64,000 nucleotides of DNA from Clostridium sp. AWRP (GCF_004006395.2 NZ_CP029758.2:3100001-3164000); one strand, 5' to 3'; counted from the first letter of the stretch, positions 1-9,558 are shown. The notes: a model not told the origin generated them from the sequence alone. Numbers and translations are program-made.

Positions 1-257
1 GACATTTCCACTACACGCACCTGCCCTGAAAGTTTGCTTCTTGCATTATCATACTGAGAATTGCTGACACATACAGTTACTGGTTCAAATTCACTAATAG
101 CAGTTGCAACCTCAACAAATACTTTTTGTGCTGGTTTTGCTCCAAGTCTCCAGTTATCCGTTCTTTCAGGCCAAATCATCCAGCATCCATTATGCCTCTC
201 AAATTCTCCTGGCATTCTAAATCCATCTTCTTTAGGTATTGACATTAACGTTTTCAC
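1..257 (-). CDS. aguA: agmatine deiminase, N-terminal part (cut by window edge)
   Basis: Only the first ~85 codons are present; the rest lies beyond position 1. The enzyme hydrolyses agmatine to N-carbamoylputrescine and ammonia in the cytoplasm. The translation contains FRMPGEFERHNGCWMIWPER and NWRLGAKPAQKVF, which match the characteristic N-terminus of the AguA (peptidyl-arginine deiminase-like) family. I chose the GTG at 257 because AAGG stands 8 nt upstream; an in-frame ATG lies at 245. It is the last visible gene of a minus-strand run with putrescine carbamoyltransferase, a MATE transporter and an amidohydrolase, which supports the assignment. The catalytic Cys is outside the window. Confidence 0.9.
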   Translation of the reverse strand, partial: MKTLMSIPKEDGFRMPGEFERHNGCWMIWPERTDNWRLGAKPAQKVFVEVATAISEFEPVTVCVSNSQYDNARSKLSGQVRVVEM

Positions 258-340
258 AATAAATACCTTCCTTAATATAATATATTTAGATTATTAAAGT
301 TAATCTATAATACTAATTAGATAAAATTTATTTAAAACTA

Positions 341-1966
341 CTACTCTGTCTTATATACTACTTTTCCATTAGTCATAGTAAAGCATATTTTAGCATTTAG
401 AAGCTCCTTAGGTGACAAATTAACAACATCTCTGTCGATGACTGTAATGTCAGCCAATTTACCTTTTTCCAATGTGCCCAGCTCATTTCCGCGGCCAGCA
501 GCACATGCTGAACCATAAGTGTGAGCTATCAATGCCTCTTCTACTGAAATCTTCTGATGAGGTTCCCAACCTCCTTCAGGTTCTCCCTGTACATTTTCTC
601 TTGTAACAGCATAATAAATTGTGAGCAAAGGAATTGTATCAATAATTGGTGAATCAGTTCCAAATGCCAGTGTAACATTACTATCAAGCATATCACGGAA
701 AGTCCACATTAATTTACTTCTTTCCAATCCTAAATCCTTTTCAATGCCTGCTGGATCTATTAGACAGTGTCCAGGCTGCATAGATGCAATTACATGCAAA
801 TCAGCCAAACGCTTTATATCTTCTTTTTGAATATTTTCCAAATGCTCTAAAGTATGCTGTAAATTTGGCTTTCTTCCATATTTCTTTTCTGCTTTTTCAA
901 AAGAACCTAAAGCTAGGTGTATAGCTCCATCTCCAATTGTATGAATTCTGATACTCATATCATTTTCTACTGCTGACATAATAAGATCTTCCATATCTTT
1001 TGGATCAATGGTAGTTCTCCCATTGTCACCTTCAAAATAAGCATTAGAATATGGTTCTGAAAGATATGCAGTATGTGTACTTGAAACACCATCAAAGAAC
1101 TGCTTAGTTCCTCCAAATTTCAACATAGTACCTTTATAATTTTCTCTCATCTTTAAAGGACGCTCCAAATTTTTTGTTATAGTTGGAAACATATTAACAC
1201 GTACCTTTAATAGATCTTCATCTAATAACTTTTGATATATATCATCTTTAAGTTGATCTCTTCCTTCAACAGGCATCATGGACACATCACAAATAGATGT
1301 TATTCCATTTTCTGCTAAATGATTTTGAAACTTTATATATGCATTAAGTAAACAATCATCATTAGACTCTAAGATTTCTGAAGTAGCACTAAAGGCTGCC
1401 GTTTCAAAGAAAACACCAGTTAAATGTCCTTGTTCGTCCTTCCCATATTTTCCTCCAACTGGTGGAGTTGACTCTTCAGTAATCCCTAATTTTTTAAGTC
1501 CTGTGGAATTAAGCCACAATGCATGGCAATCTCCTGATAGCATTGCCACAGGCCTATTAGGATAAACTGCATCTAAAGAAGCCTTTGTAGGTAACACTTT
1601 ATTTTCCCACACAGGAAGATACCAGCCTGTTGTAATTACCCATTCATCTTCTCCAAATCGATCTGCAAAATCACCAATAGCATCTACACATTCCTGTTCT
1701 GAAAAACCTTCAATAGGCAGTATTTTTTTATCAAACATAAGTGCTGACATTAAGGTGTGGACATGAGCATCATGAAATCCTGGTATAATTATTTGATCAC
1801 CATAATCATATATTTTTGTATGCTCGTCAGTTAGTTCATCTAAATAAGATGCACTTCCAACATAAATGATTTTATTATCTTTAACTGCAACAATACCCTC
1901 CATAACTTCTTTTGAAGTTCCTGTAAAAATATGATTACTTTTTAAAACAACATCTGCTTTATTCAT
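341..1966 (-). CDS. amidohydrolase family 3 (YtcJ-like) metal-dependent hydrolase
   Basis: 541 residues, the usual length for the YtcJ/NfdA-type amidohydrolase 3 family. Metal-binding signatures are visible: HDAHVH near the N-terminus, HTIGDGAIH and HTLEHL in the middle, and GTDSP near the C-terminus. I start at the ATG at 1966, preceded by AAAGGGG, not at the upstream in-frame codon. The substrate is not known; family members deacylate or deformylate amides. It lies in the agmatine deiminase gene run, 25 nt after the MATE gene and about 80 nt before aguA, so a role with an N-acyl polyamine or a guanidino/ureido derivative is possible, but this is inference from position only. Confidence 0.85.
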   Translation of the reverse strand: MNKADVVLKSNHIFTGTSKEVMEGIVAVKDNKIIYVGSASYLDELTDEHTKIYDYGDQIIIPGFHDAHVHTLMSALMFDKKILPIEGFSEQECVDAIGDFADRFGEDEWVITTGWYLPVWENKVLPTKASLDAVYPNRPVAMLSGDCHALWLNSTGLKKLGITEESTPPVGGKYGKDEQGHLTGVFFETAAFSATSEILESNDDCLLNAYIKFQNHLAENGITSICDVSMMPVEGRDQLKDDIYQKLLDEDLLKVRVNMFPTITKNLERPLKMRENYKGTMLKFGGTKQFFDGVSSTHTAYLSEPYSNAYFEGDNGRTTIDPKDMEDLIMSAVENDMSIRIHTIGDGAIHLALGSFEKAEKKYGRKPNLQHTLEHLENIQKEDIKRLADLHVIASMQPGHCLIDPAGIEKDLGLERSKLMWTFRDMLDSNVTLAFGTDSPIIDTIPLLTIYYAVTRENVQGEPEGGWEPHQKISVEEALIAHTYGSACAAGRGNELGTLEKGKLADITVIDRDVVNLSPKELLNAKICFTMTNGKVVYKTE

Positions 1967-1991
1967 AAACTTCCCCTTTCTAAGCACCAAA

Positions 1992-3368
1992 CTATCCCAA
2001 ATTATTAATGGATTTTATTTCTCTTGCTAATAAAATTAATGACAATACGCATGCTAGTATATCAGCAACTGGCTGACTGTACCAAATTCCCATCATACCA
2101 AATGGTTTTACCAATACAAATATAATTGGAATAGCAAACAACACATAACGACTTATTCCAATTACAGTAGATATTGCAACCTTGTCCACTGCCTGATAAT
2201 ATCCTGAAATCAAATTAGAAGTAAATCCAAAAGCCGCAAAAGAAACTACTATCCTTGTATAAAATGCCGCTGAATTTACAAGTCCCGTATCATTTCCAGC
2301 AAATGCACTAATAATTGGTCTAGCAAATATTTCAGTAATTATGACAAGTATCATAATTATAATAAAATTACTTGAAACACTACATTTAATTAATTCTTTC
2401 AAACGACTTCCATTCTTAGCTCCATAGTTGTAACTAGCAATTGGCTGAACACCACCAAGCATAGCATTACAAATCATCATAAGAATATAAATGACATAAC
2501 CATTAATAATTGAAAAAGCAGCAATATCTGTTTCATTTCCAAGCCTTCCAAGCATATTATTAATCACAATGCCAAAAATAAATGTACCTGCTTGTATAAT
2601 AAAGAACGGTAATCCTGTTTTTAATGAAGGTACTATATTATCGAAGTCTATTTTTAAGTCAGATAATTTGATTTTAAATAAAGTCTTTTTATCTAATAAG
2701 AAATAATATATACAGCCAAACCATAATCCTATTGACAATGCATAATAAATAGCAGCACCAGCAATTCCTATTTTGAAAACAATTACAGATAAGAATAGTT
2801 CTGCTAATGCAACTACAGATGAAAAGGACATAAAGAAAGAAGCTATTCCTGGCTTTTCATCTACTCTTAATACATAGCACAATACTTGTCCAATTACACA
2901 AAATGGATATCCTATCATAAATATTTTTATAAACTTTACCACATCACCTGTAATTTGAGGCGTTGCACCTAAAAATCCAGCAACTTTTCCTACATTAGTA
3001 AAAATAAGAGCTGACAATACAATCATAAATATTGTACAAAGCCAAAATCCCTGTGCAAACACTTTTCTAGCACCCTCATGATCATTATTACCTAACTTTA
3101 TTGCTGCAATACTGCTGATACCAACCCCAAAGAATCCCCCTAGTGCCAGGCTTAAATTTTCAAGTGGCATAATAATACTTATTGTAGCTAATCCTAAAGT
3201 TCCTAATCCACGACCTATAATAACTCCCTCAAACATAACCATAATACATTGTGCTATCATTCCAACTAAAGTAACAAAGCTATATCTTGCATATAAACTC
3301 TTTACAGGTTTTGTACCTAACTCTCTCTCTTTGGCATCTACTTCTGGGTTTGTCATTAATTCATCCAT
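1992..3368 (-). CDS. MATE family efflux transporter
   Basis: About 458 residues with twelve hydrophobic segments and the MATE fold pattern (segments such as GVGISSIAAIKLG and AMLGGVQPIASYNYG), resembling MepA/NorM-type cation-coupled exporters. ATG at 3368 has TGGGG 8 nt upstream and is preferred to the GTG at 3377. It follows putrescine carbamoyltransferase by about 15 nt and precedes the amidohydrolase, so it is surely co-transcribed. In known agmatine deiminase operons this place is held by an APC-type agmatine/putrescine antiporter (AguD); here the transporter is of another family. Putrescine or another polyamine as the exported substrate is inference. Confidence 0.88.
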   Translation of the reverse strand: MDELMTNPEVDAKERELGTKPVKSLYARYSFVTLVGMIAQCIMVMFEGVIIGRGLGTLGLATISIIMPLENLSLALGGFFGVGISSIAAIKLGNNDHEGARKVFAQGFWLCTIFMIVLSALIFTNVGKVAGFLGATPQITGDVVKFIKIFMIGYPFCVIGQVLCYVLRVDEKPGIASFFMSFSSVVALAELFLSVIVFKIGIAGAAIYYALSIGLWFGCIYYFLLDKKTLFKIKLSDLKIDFDNIVPSLKTGLPFFIIQAGTFIFGIVINNMLGRLGNETDIAAFSIINGYVIYILMMICNAMLGGVQPIASYNYGAKNGSRLKELIKCSVSSNFIIIMILVIITEIFARPIISAFAGNDTGLVNSAAFYTRIVVSFAAFGFTSNLISGYYQAVDKVAISTVIGISRYVLFAIPIIFVLVKPFGMMGIWYSQPVADILACVLSLILLAREIKSINNLG

Positions 3369-3383
3369 TTTATACACCCCAAT

Positions 3384-4409
3384 CTATTTTTCTGAAGTAA
3401 TAGCATCTAAAACTACTTCCAATTCAGCTCTAGACCTCATTTGTGCAACTTTATCTTCTTCTTTTGCATTTTGATTTAAGAAATATACAAGCAATCCTCT
3501 CATAGCTGTCAATCTGTTTTCACCTTCATCAAACACGATAGAATAGTCTGCATCTATTACTTCATCTACTACCTCTTCTCCTCTTGTTGCAGGTAGGCAA
3601 TGCATAAATTTTACATTAGGGCTTGCTTTTGCAATCATCTCTTTAGTTACTTGATATTTAGGATAGAATATTGCCATTCTGTCTTCTTTAGAAAGTTCAG
3701 CATCATATAAGCCATACCAAACATCGGTATAAACAAAATCTGCATCCTTTAATGCTTCATCTTCGTTATCTGTAATCAATAATGAGCCACCGGATACTTT
3801 ACAGTTCTCTTCTCCAATCTTAGTAAGTTCTTTCTTTAACTGATAACCTTTTGGTCCATATTGAACGAAATGCATTCCTAATTTAGTTGTAATAAACATT
3901 AAGGAAGCACATACCTGAGTAGCATCTCCTACAAATACAACTTTACAATCTTCCAATTTTTTTCCTTCTGGTAAGTGTTCTACCATAGTACAAATGTCTC
4001 CCATTTCTTGAGTTGGATGATTGTAATCAGACATACCATTAATTACTGGTACTGTAGCATTTTTTGCAAGATCAGCTACACTCTTATGTCTGTCTACACG
4101 TGCCATAAGAATATCTACTAATCTAGATAAAACACGGCTTGTATCTTCGATAGTTTCATGTCCTCCCAACTGAATCTGACCTGGCGCTAAGTACTGGGCA
4201 TGTCCACCAAGTTGTTCCATTGCTGTTTCAAAAGATACTCTTGTTCTAGTTGAACTCTGCTGAAAAATCATTCCTAATGTTTTATGTTTGAGTAACTGTG
4301 GATAATATCCATTTTTGATACATTTCTTTAACTTTAAGGACAGATTTACAATATCTATTAAATCCTCCTTTTTAAAATCATTTGTGTCAATAAAATCTTT
4401 TACTGCCAT
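3384..4409 (-). CDS. ptcA: putrescine carbamoyltransferase
   Basis: 341 residues. It transfers the carbamoyl group between N-carbamoylputrescine and phosphate, giving putrescine and carbamoyl phosphate, from which carbamate kinase makes ATP. Visible signatures are the carbamoyl-phosphate loop SSTRTR, NHPTQE, and HCLPATRGEE. The stretches YLAPGQIQLGGHETIEDT and YTDVWYGLYDAELS match putrescine carbamoyltransferase rather than ornithine carbamoyltransferase as I know these families. It is the first gene of the run, with AGGAGG before its ATG, and it faces a divergent LuxR-type regulator. No carbamate kinase gene is seen in the window. Confidence 0.93.
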   Translation of the reverse strand: MAVKDFIDTNDFKKEDLIDIVNLSLKLKKCIKNGYYPQLLKHKTLGMIFQQSSTRTRVSFETAMEQLGGHAQYLAPGQIQLGGHETIEDTSRVLSRLVDILMARVDRHKSVADLAKNATVPVINGMSDYNHPTQEMGDICTMVEHLPEGKKLEDCKVVFVGDATQVCASLMFITTKLGMHFVQYGPKGYQLKKELTKIGEENCKVSGGSLLITDNEDEALKDADFVYTDVWYGLYDAELSKEDRMAIFYPKYQVTKEMIAKASPNVKFMHCLPATRGEEVVDEVIDADYSIVFDEGENRLTAMRGLLVYFLNQNAKEEDKVAQMRSRAELEVVLDAITSEK

Positions 4410-4497
4410 TTTTTCTTCCTCCTAAAAATTTATATTTTTTATTGTTGTTTGTTCATTTTCATGAACTTGCATTTCCTAGCTTACCATCTGGAGGAGA

Positions 4498-4534
4498 ATT
4501 ATAAATCCATCTATAGGTATATAATCTCTATACC
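4498..4534 (-). promoter_or_regulatory. ptcA promoter with dyad operator
   Basis: Read on the minus strand there is a TATAAT at 4503-4498. A dyad, GGTATA-N7-TATACC (4516-4534), covers the place where the -35 should be, and no good -35 hexamer is present. This arrangement suits a promoter that depends on an activator bound at the dyad. The divergent LuxR-type gene is the obvious candidate. A second short palindrome, GTTCAT-N4-ATGAAC at 4451-4466, lies in the leader. Confidence 0.5.
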
Positions 4535-4695
4535 CTTGGATATATTTTTTATATTTACTATATAAACTGACATAAACTTTTATCTATTTTTGTAATTTGA
4601 CTATTTTTTTCATTAGAAAAATGATAAAATTATTTTATGTTCAATGGAATGCAATAGTTTCTAGATGAGCTAACACTGTGAAAGGAGATTGTAAA

Positions 4696-5667
4696 ATGAA
4701 ATTATTTTTCTTTTCTTATAATATTTTTTTAATTGTTATGTACGCCATGGCGTCTACCAGCTGTTTCCTTGCTTACTGTTATTCTAAAAAAAAGATTTAT
4801 TTATACAGCGGCCTTACTTTTACCTTTTTTATTTTAGATGAGTTTATAATTTATGATGCTGAATTTTTCCTATATGGCATTAATTTTAATATAAGTGTAG
4901 TTCCACATATTACATATCCTCCTTTAAAAGTACTAGTTACAACAGCAATATTAATTTTTTATTCACTAATTACTTTTACATTATTAAAAAAAGACTTTCA
5001 TATAAAACATTCATTATTTCCAATATCATTTTTCTTGCTTTCTATTTATTTGACTACATTGCCCGAATCCATCATGAAATTGGAATGCTTTTATGGAATA
5101 CAACAACTATATATCATTAGTCTTTGCTTTTTTTATTTTTATTGCCACAAGTTCTCTGCCAATTCTGACTATAAAGCTAGTATACAGCCATACCGAATAT
5201 TTTTTATCATGACTTTTATCATTACAATTTTTATTGCTCTAGAAGATAGTATTATGATTCCAAATTTAGCCAGATTAAGTGTTTACTTACCACTGCAGAA
5301 TATAAATGAAAGAAACTTTAGTCAAGATATTTTATCTATTTTTTTCTCTATTATGGCCATTAAAATATCCTATAAAGTTCTTCATAGTATTTTCCACACT
5401 AAAAATTATTCTACATATGCAAATACAAATACTTCTGAATTTGAAAAGCAGCTAAATTTTTTCTGCAGTACTTACAATTTAACTAACCGTGAAAAAGAAG
5501 TTATTCACCTTTTATTAGAAAACAAAAGTAATCAAGAAATAAGTGATCTATTATATATATCAATTGGCACTACTAAAACTCATGTTCATAATATTTATAG
5601 AAAAACAGAAGTAAATAGAAAAAATGAACTTCTATGCCTTTTTCAAAACACAGCTGTTAATAATTAA
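4696..5667 (+). CDS. membrane-anchored LuxR-type one-component regulator
   Basis: About 323 residues. The N-terminal ~220 residues hold several strongly hydrophobic segments (for example IFLIVMYAMASTSCFLAY and VLVTTAILIFYSLITFTLL). The C-terminal ~65 residues are a LuxR/GerE helix-turn-helix: LTNREKEVIHLLLENKSNQE and IGTTKTHVHNIYRK. ATG at 4696 follows AAAGGAG; the GTG at 4678 would place that site inside the gene. A membrane sensor with a LuxR-type DNA-binding end beside agmatine deiminase genes recalls AguR of lactic acid bacteria, so control of the divergent ptcA operon in response to agmatine is likely but inferred. Confidence 0.8.
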   Translation: MKLFFFSYNIFLIVMYAMASTSCFLAYCYSKKKIYLYSGLTFTFFILDEFIIYDAEFFLYGINFNISVVPHITYPPLKVLVTTAILIFYSLITFTLLKKDFHIKHSLFPISFFLLSIYLTTLPESIMKLECFYGIQQLYIISLCFFYFYCHKFSANSDYKASIQPYRIFFIMTFIITIFIALEDSIMIPNLARLSVYLPLQNINERNFSQDILSIFFSIMAIKISYKVLHSIFHTKNYSTYANTNTSEFEKQLNFFCSTYNLTNREKEVIHLLLENKSNQEISDLLYISIGTTKTHVHNIYRKTEVNRKNELLCLFQNTAVNN

Positions 5668-5684
5668 TGAAAAGGATTTCCAAT

Positions 5685-5734
5685 AAAAAAGGATTTAGTA
5701 TCAAGAGTCTGGTCTCAATGCTAAATCCTTTTTT
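5685..5734. terminator. bidirectional terminator between luxR-type gene and garR
   Basis: A run of A, the arm GGATTTAG, a loop, the arm CTAAATCC and a run of T form a hairpin with a U-tract in both directions. It would stop the plus-strand regulator gene and the convergent minus-strand garR. Confidence 0.8.
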
Positions 5735-5807
5735 ACATTTACCTATGTTAATCTTAAGCACAAGTAAGTTTACTTTTTGTTTTAAAATTCCTCAGATTCC
5801 TACAAAA

Positions 5808-6692
5808 TTATTTAGTTACTTCAACTTTTCCTAATTTCTCATAGAATTTTACTAGGGCAGAATGATCGCTTTGCCCTTCTCCATCTAAATGCAAGTTTCT
5901 AAGCATTTCTAATACTTGATTTGTAAGGAAAAGTGGTGCTCCTACTCCTGCTGCAGTTTCAACAGCATTATTTAAATCTTTTATATGTAGGTCAATTTTG
6001 AATCCTGGTTTGAAATTTCTATCTAGTACCATTGGAGCTTTAGCATCTAATACAGTACTTCCAGCTAGTCCTCCACGAATAGCATTGTATATTAATTCTG
6101 GAGATACTCCAGCTTTAGTTCCTAGTACAAAAGCTTCTGACATAGCTGCTATATTTAATGCAACAATTACCTGATTTGCTAACTTTGTTACATTACCTGC
6201 ACCAACATCACCGCATAGTACTGCACTTGTGCCCATTTTCAAAAGTAAATCTTTATATTTTTCAAAAACTTCTTTCTTTCCGCCTACCATCATAGATAAA
6301 CTTCCGTCAATAGCTTTTGGTTCTCCACCACTTACTGGAGCATCTAGCATGTCAATTCCTTTTTCTTCTAATTTTTTAGCTATTTCTCTAGAAACAAGTG
6401 GTGCTATGGAACTCATATCAATAAATACAGAGCCCTTTTTTATTCCCTCGATAACACCATTTTCTCCCAAGACAACTTCTTTAACCTGTGGAGAATTTGG
6501 AAGCATCGTTATTATAACATCACTTTTAGCTGCAACATCTTTTGGTGAAGCTCCTCTTTCAGCTCCTGCTTTTTGGAGTTCCTCTTCTGATGCCTTACTG
6601 CGATTATAAACTACAAGGTCATAACCTGCCTTTATTAAATTCTTTGACATTGGTTTTCCCATTATTCCAAGTCCGATAAATCCTACTTTCAT
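5808..6692 (-). CDS. garR: tartronate semialdehyde reductase (2-hydroxy-3-oxopropionate reductase)
   Basis: 294 residues, family-typical. It reduces tartronate semialdehyde to D-glycerate with NAD(P)H. The Rossmann motif GFIGLGIMGKPM is at residues 4-15. The beta-hydroxyacid dehydrogenase substrate motif DAPVSGGEPKA and the catalytic-lysine region GAGNVTKLANQ are present. AGGAGG precedes the ATG. It has its own CdaR-type promoter in the gap after garD. In this cluster it takes the C3 product of 5-keto-4-deoxyglucarate cleavage and feeds GarK. Confidence 0.92.
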   Translation of the reverse strand: MKVGFIGLGIMGKPMSKNLIKAGYDLVVYNRSKASEEELQKAGAERGASPKDVAAKSDVIITMLPNSPQVKEVVLGENGVIEGIKKGSVFIDMSSIAPLVSREIAKKLEEKGIDMLDAPVSGGEPKAIDGSLSMMVGGKKEVFEKYKDLLLKMGTSAVLCGDVGAGNVTKLANQVIVALNIAAMSEAFVLGTKAGVSPELIYNAIRGGLAGSTVLDAKAPMVLDRNFKPGFKIDLHIKDLNNAVETAAGVGAPLFLTNQVLEMLRNLHLDGEGQSDHSALVKFYEKLGKVEVTK

Positions 6693-6727
6693 AAGTCAAT
6701 CCTCCTGTATTTCTATTTTATAATAAT

Positions 6728-6814
6728 ATTATCATACCTTTGCATTTATCATTCAATGTTCATTTGCACAAATATAATTTATTACTAGCAAACTATTTTA
6801 TATATATGCATAAC
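6728..6814 (-). promoter_or_regulatory. CdaR-type bipartite box and promoter of garR
   Basis: Minus-strand order: distal box TTATGCATATATA (6813-6801), then proximal box TGTGCAAATGAACATTG (6770-6754), whose end runs into -35 TTGAAT (6756-6751), then a 17-bp spacer and -10 GATAAT (6733-6728). The TGCA centres lie 42 bp apart. It is one of eight such promoters in the window. Confidence 0.8.
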
Positions 6815-6860
6815 ATTTTATAATCTACATCCATCTACTATTTTGTCACCAAGGCAATTA

Positions 6861-8384
6861 TCACGTAATTGGTGCAGGATTAAAGATTGATAATGCATTA
6901 TAAATTCCATGTACATCTGCATAAGTTTTTTTAGTTCCACTAGCTATATCTATTATCAATTTGAAAAGTTCTAGGCCAACTTCCTCAATTGTCTTTTCAC
7001 CTGTGGCAATTCTACCTGCATCTAAATCTATTAAATCATTCCATTTTTCTCTAAGTGCTGTGTTAGTTGAAACTTTTATAACAGGGGCAATCATTAAATT
7101 ATATGTAGTACCTCTTCCAGTAGTAAACACTTGTAAAGTCATACCTGATGATAACTGCATTGTCCCACAAACAAAATCACTTGCTGGTGTTGCAGCATAG
7201 GTCATACCTCTTTTTCTAATACGCTCTCCTGGAGATAATACATCCACTATGCTTGTACTACCTGATTTAGCTACTGATCCAAGTGCTTTATCCACAACAT
7301 TTAAAAGTCCACCTTTTTTATTTCCTGGTGAAGGGTTAGCATCTCTATCAACATGTGATTCATCCAAATATTTATCATACCATTTCATTTCCTTAACAAG
7401 TTTTGCAAGTACTTCATCACTAACTGTTCTAGGTGCCAGCAAATGAACTGCATCCCTAATTTCAGTCACCTCAGAAAACATTACCTTTGCGCCTGATCTA
7501 ACTAATAAATCTGCTGCAAATCCTACTGCTGGGTTTGCCGTAACTCCTGAAAAAGCATCACTTCCACCACACTGAAGTCCAACTACTAAATCAGATACTG
7601 GACATTTGGTTCTAACTCTTGAATTTAGCTTTTTAAGTTTTTTTTCTGCTCTTTTCATAATTTCATCAATCATTTTATCAAATCCAAAACATTCTTGTAG
7701 TATTACAAGATTTTCATCTTTTATTTCAGGAAAAAGTAATGTAGGTACTAATTTTTCACATCCAAGGGATACCGTCAGCATTTGTCCACCAAAATTAGGA
7801 TTTTGGGATAAATTTCTTATTGCCCTTATAGGGATTTCAGAATTATCACCATGTATTGCAACACCACATCCATATAAATGATTCAAAGCCACAACAGCAT
7901 TAACATTTTTATACTTAGGTAAAAGCTCATTTTTGATTCTTTCTACTGCAACATTGACAACACCTTGTACGCATTGAACTGTTGTAGTTATTCCAAGTAT
8001 ATTTTTAGTTCCAACGCTGCTATCTTCATTTTTATATCCCATAAATGTGTAACCTTGTAAAGGTTTATATTTATCAATCATTTTACCGCTTTTTAATTCA
8101 TCTAAAGAATGTGCCTTAGGTAGTCTAACTTCATCATGTGATACCCGACTTCCCTTTTTTAAATCTTTTTTTGAAAATCCAATTATTTCTCCATATCTAA
8201 TAAAAGGTTCATCTTTTGAAATATCTTTTAAAAGTACTTTATTAGCTTGCGGTATATCCTGCAGTAATTTCAATCCATTTTCAAAAGTAGTTCCCTTTTT
8301 AAGTCCACCTTTGTTTACTATTATAGCCACATTGTCTTCAGGGTTAACTTTAATATACAAAGGTTTTAATTGATTACTATCCAT
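6861..8384 (-). CDS. garD: galactarate dehydratase (UxaA/GarD family)
   Basis: 507 residues, close to E. coli GarD. It dehydrates D-galactarate to 5-keto-4-deoxyglucarate. An SAF-like N-terminal domain (residues ~1-100) is followed by the main altronate/galactarate dehydratase domain. Visible family segments are GYKNEDSSVGTKNILGI, LNHLYGCGV, GLQCGGSDAFSGVTANPA and the C-terminal TTGRGT. AAGGAGG precedes the ATG. It lies 31 nt after garK and is co-transcribed with it. The fructuronate/altronate branch of the family is less likely given the gar/gud neighbours. Confidence 0.92.
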   Translation of the reverse strand: MDSNQLKPLYIKVNPEDNVAIIVNKGGLKKGTTFENGLKLLQDIPQANKVLLKDISKDEPFIRYGEIIGFSKKDLKKGSRVSHDEVRLPKAHSLDELKSGKMIDKYKPLQGYTFMGYKNEDSSVGTKNILGITTTVQCVQGVVNVAVERIKNELLPKYKNVNAVVALNHLYGCGVAIHGDNSEIPIRAIRNLSQNPNFGGQMLTVSLGCEKLVPTLLFPEIKDENLVILQECFGFDKMIDEIMKRAEKKLKKLNSRVRTKCPVSDLVVGLQCGGSDAFSGVTANPAVGFAADLLVRSGAKVMFSEVTEIRDAVHLLAPRTVSDEVLAKLVKEMKWYDKYLDESHVDRDANPSPGNKKGGLLNVVDKALGSVAKSGSTSIVDVLSPGERIRKRGMTYAATPASDFVCGTMQLSSGMTLQVFTTGRGTTYNLMIAPVIKVSTNTALREKWNDLIDLDAGRIATGEKTIEEVGLELFKLIIDIASGTKKTYADVHGIYNALSIFNPAPIT

Positions 8385-8415
8385 TTAACTTTAACCTCCT
8401 TATATATTATTTTAA

Positions 8416-9558
8416 CTATTTTACATTCATTAATCTTACTATATTTTCAACTGTTTTCTCTATATTTTCACTGCCTTTTTTTAGAGCACAGTCTAATGTG
8501 GTCACACCTCTAACAATACTAAAAATTGAATCTATTCCCTTTTCATACAGTACATCTATACCATTTTCAACACTACCTGCCAGTGCTACTACAGGTTTAT
8601 TGTATTTCTTTGCTATCATAGCTACTCCAATTGGAGTTTTTCCATATTGCGTTTGGAAATCAATACTACCTTCACCTGTAAAAACTACATCTGCTTGCTT
8701 AATTTTTTCTTCCAACTTAGAATATTCTATAACTATATCGATACCGTTTTTCAGTTCTCCTTTTAAGAAAACCATAAGTCCAGCTCCTAATCCACCAGCC
8801 GCACCTGCTCCAGGTATATTTAATACATCTACATTAATTTGTTCCTTAATTATCTTAGCATAATGCTTTAAATTATTATCCAATACTTTAATCATTTCGG
8901 GAGTAGCTCCTTTTTGTGGTCCAAAGACATTAGAAGCCCCTTCTTTTCCACAGAGAGGATTAGTAACATCGCAAGCTACTTCTAATTTCACGTCCTTTAA
9001 GCGAACATCAAAATTTGTTAAATCAATTTTTTCTATTTTACCTAACTCACCACCGCCAAATCTAATCTCCTTTCCATCTCTATTAATAAATTTTCCACCT
9101 AGAGCTTGAATTGCACCTACACCACCATCATTAGTAGAGCTTCCCCCTATGCCAACTAACAATTTTTTTATATTGTGGTTTAAACACTCTCTTATTAATT
9201 GTCCTGTTCCATAAGTTGTTGTTATGAGTGGATTTCTCTTTTCTTTTGGCACCAGACCTATTCCGCTTGCACTAGCCATTTCTATAATGCCTGTTTCGCC
9301 GTCTCCTAAAATACCATATTCAGCTTCTACTTCATCTCCAAGCGGTCCAATTACTTTTAATTTATATATATCTCCTCCTGTAGCATCAACAAGAGATTGC
9401 ATTGTTCCCTCTCCCCCGTCAGCCATAGGGACTTGTATACACTTAATATTTTTATTTACTTTTTTTATTCCCTTTTCCATAGCTTCACAAGCTTCTTTTG
9501 CAGTCATACTCTCTTTGAAGGAATCTGGTGCCAGCAAAATACTAAAATCCTTTTTCAT
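8416..9558 (-). CDS. garK: glycerate 2-kinase
   Basis: 380 residues, matching the GarK/GlxK glycerate kinase family. It phosphorylates D-glycerate to 2-phosphoglycerate, the entry to lower glycolysis. Typical segments are LLAPDSFKESMTAKEA, PMADGGEGTM, GIGGSSTNDGGVG, and GAGAAGGLGAGL. GGAGGG precedes the ATG. It is first in a garK-garD unit under a CdaR-type promoter about 120 nt upstream, so the leader is fairly long. Confidence 0.93.
   Translation of the reverse strand: MKKDFSILLAPDSFKESMTAKEACEAMEKGIKKVNKNIKCIQVPMADGGEGTMQSLVDATGGDIYKLKVIGPLGDEVEAEYGILGDGETGIIEMASASGIGLVPKEKRNPLITTTYGTGQLIRECLNHNIKKLLVGIGGSSTNDGGVGAIQALGGKFINRDGKEIRFGGGELGKIEKIDLTNFDVRLKDVKLEVACDVTNPLCGKEGASNVFGPQKGATPEMIKVLDNNLKHYAKIIKEQINVDVLNIPGAGAAGGLGAGLMVFLKGELKNGIDIVIEYSKLEEKIKQADVVFTGEGSIDFQTQYGKTPIGVAMIAKKYNKPVVALAGSVENGIDVLYEKGIDSIFSIVRGVTTLDCALKKGSENIEKTVENIVRLMNVK

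Noticed and set aside
61..297. A 78-codon plus-strand frame at the left edge
   Set aside because: It is the shadow of the minus-strand agmatine deiminase start, which has clear family similarity and a ribosome site.
6861..6890. Terminator right at the garD stop (CACCAA ... TTGGTG)
   Set aside because: The arms overlap and the stem is short; too weak to list.
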